From Microthrixaceae bacterium (GTDB taxonomy: Bacteria; Actinomycetota; Acidimicrobiia; Acidimicrobiales; Acidimicrobilacustridaceae), in contig JAHFUU010000195.1 of NCBI GenBank assembly GCA_023264915.1, positions 1 to 5,699 on the forward strand: a DNA stretch of 5,699 bases. The letters are read 5' to 3'. Below are positions 4,313 to 5,699 of the stretch, in pieces. The position numbers were made by a program, and so were the translations under genes. The notes beneath the pieces were generated by a model. It was not told the origin of the DNA. It did not search any database and was given only the letters and a program-made list of their open reading frames with translations. Numbering within the stretch: the first letter of the stretch is position 1; every line of letters starts with the position of its first letter.

Positions 4313-5699
4313 CTCGTGAGCACCTCGCGGGTCTCGCCTGCGATCACAGATCGCAGAGCTGTTTGTTCGGTGTTGGCAACAGCGGCTCTCTCGTCGGGTC
4401 GCGCAGGCCTGATCTGGTCGCGCTCGGGGACCATCAGGATCTCGTGATCAGCCAGGACCGGCGCGTTCACGAACGACCTGAAGTGCTTGAGCCGACCGGG
4501 GTCGTCGATGGCCGCCTTCCATTCGCACTCATGGGTCTCGACATGGCGGGCCATGTCGGCCTCGAGCTCTGCCGCGATGCCAAGCGCATCCTCGACCACG
4601 ACTGATCGAAGGTACATGAGGCCTCCGTCGAGCTTCTCGAGCCAACTCGCGGTCCGCTCCAGGCGGTCAGCGGTCGCGATGTAGAGCATCAAGAACCGGT
4701 CGACCAGCTGGACGAGGGTGGCCGTGTCGATGCTCTCTGCCAGGAGCACCGCGTGTCGTGGCCTTTGCCCACCGTTGCCGCACACGTAGAGGTTCCATCC
4801 ACCCTCGGTGGCGATGACCCCTACGTCCTTGCTCAGCGCCTCCGCGCACTCACGAGCGCACCCGGACACCGCCATCTTGACCTTGTGGGGGGCGCGGAGA
4901 CCGCGGTAGCGAAGCTCTAGCGCGATCGCCATCGAGACCGAGTCCTGAACGCCGTAGCGGCACCAGGTAGACCCCACGCATGACTTGACAGTTCTCACAG
5001 CCTTCCCGTAGGCGTGCCCGGACTCGAAGCCGGCGTCCACCAACCGCCGCCAGATCGCGGGGAGCTGCTCGACTCGTGCACCGAAGAGAGCGATCGTGTG
5101 GCCGCCGGTGATCTTGGTGTAGAGGCCGAAGTCGTGGGCCACCTCGCTCAGCACCATCAGCTTGCCGGGGGAGATCTCGCCTCCGGGGATGCGAGGGACG
5201 ACCGAGTAGGTGCCGTCACGCTGGAGGTTCGCTAGCAGATGATCGTTGGTGTCCTGTAGCGAGGATTGCTCGCCGTCGAGGATGTGGCCGTTGTGAAGGG
5301 AAGCAAGGATCGAGGCGATGGCCGGCTTGCACAGGTCACATCCCATGCCAGAGCCGTGAGCCGCTAGGACCTGGGAGAACGACGTGTAGCATCGGACCCG
5401 GATCAGGGAGAACAGATCCTGGCGGCTGAGGGCGAAGTGCTCGCAGAGCGTGCGGTCGGCCGGCAGTCCCGAGTGCGCCAGCCGATCGTCCAGGACATCG
5501 GTCAGGAGCGGGATGCAGCCGCCACAGGTGGTTCCGGCCCGGGTCGCTGCTCCGAGCTCACGGATCGTCGTAGCGCCGTCGTCGATCGCCGAGCACACAC
5601 TGGCTTTGGTGACCCCGTTGCACGAGCAGATCACCGCCTCTGCTGCAAGCGAGGCAACTCCGGCCCGGTGCAAGATCGCAGGAACGGTGGCTGGGGCCA
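4309..5699 (-). CDS. nirB: Nitrite reductase (NAD(P)H) large subunit NirB, C-terminal half
   Basis: About 462 residues are visible, and the frame is open to the right edge, so a TTG at 5673 is not the start. NirB proteins are about 850 residues; the missing part is the FAD/NAD(P)H-binding region. Numbering from the TTG codon, a BFD-type [2Fe-2S] domain has Cys16 and Cys18 (CSCNGV) and Cys50 and Cys53 (CGGC). A second Cys-bearing NirB segment follows: CEHFALSRQDLF at 77-88 and GCDLCKP at 111-117. A ferredoxin-like half-domain runs from about 140 to 220. The siroheme/[4Fe-4S] domain has Cys232-x5-Cys238 (SCVGSTWCRYG) and Cys272-x3-Cys276 (SGCAREC). Every ligand expected in this half is present, so the enzyme should be functional. 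It passes electrons from NAD(P)H through FAD and Fe-S centres to siroheme, reducing nitrite to ammonium with NirD. The promoter is outside the window. Confidence 0.95.
   Translation of the reverse strand, partial: APATVPAILHRAGVASLAAEAVICSCNGVTKASVCSAIDDGATTIRELGAATRAGTTCGGCIPLLTDVLDDRLAHSGLPADRTLCEHFALSRQDLFSLIRVRCYTSFSQVLAAHGSGMGCDLCKPAIASILASLHNGHILDGEQSSLQDTNDHLLANLQRDGTYSVVPRIPGGEISPGKLMVLSEVAHDFGLYTKITGGHTIALFGARVEQLPAIWRRLVDAGFESGHAYGKAVRTVKSCVGSTWCRYGVQDSVSMAIALELRYRGLRAPHKVKMAVSGCARECAEALSKDVGVIATEGGWNLYVCGNGGQRPRHAVLLAESIDTATLVQLVDRFLMLYIATADRLERTASWLEKLDGGLMYLRSVVVEDALGIAAELEADMARHVETHECEWKAAIDDPGRLKHFRSFVNAPVLADHEILMVPERDQIRPARPDERAAVANTEQTALRSVIAGETREVLTR
4321..4326 (-). promoter_or_regulatory. 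Ribosome-binding site of nirD inside the end of nirB
   Basis: GAGGTG on the minus strand lies eight bases before the nirD ATG at 4312, within the last codons of nirB. It supports ATG 4312 over the second ATG at 4306 and fits translational coupling through the ATGA overlap. Confidence 0.65.

Overview
This is a high-GC chromosomal fragment (about two thirds G+C by eye, G/C-ending codons), almost certainly from an actinobacterium. The strongest clue is the minus-strand block nirB - nirD - HemD/winged-helix regulator (NnaR type), a nitrite-assimilation arrangement known from Streptomyces and Mycobacterium. The genus cannot be told from this window. No mobile element, tRNA, rRNA or CRISPR array is visible.

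Layout from left to right. Bases 1-835 (+) hold the C-terminal part of a predicted secreted beta-propeller protein whose start lies off the left edge. Bases 836-994 are a convergent gap with two inverted repeats that may act as terminators. Bases 995-2329 (-) encode a secreted coiled-coil plus M23 (LytM-type) zinc endopeptidase. It has a candidate promoter so close to the start codon that the mRNA may be leaderless. Bases 2330-2554 are its upstream region. Bases 2555-3676 (-) encode the HemD-like/winged-helix regulator. Bases 3677-3988 are a control region. Bases 3989-4312 (-) are nirD, and 4309-5699 (-) is the C-terminal half of nirB, running off the right edge.

NirB and NirD together form the cytoplasmic NAD(P)H-dependent siroheme nitrite reductase that makes ammonium from nitrite. 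The next gene downstream encodes the pathway-type regulator, which combines a uroporphyrinogen-III-synthase fold with an OmpR-type DNA-binding domain. Uroporphyrinogen III is the precursor of the siroheme that NirB needs.

The most informative non-coding part is the 312-bp nirD-nnaR gap. It contains a three-half-site GlnR-like box with exact 11-bp periodicity (3764-3790) and, beside it, a perfectly repeated 13-bp element with an internal GTGA-N3-TCAC dyad (3795-3807 and 3868-3880), plus a weaker third copy (3891-3901). These look like adjoining sites for GlnR and a second regulator, possibly NnaR itself. The peptidase gene and the propeller gene have no evident link to nitrogen metabolism.
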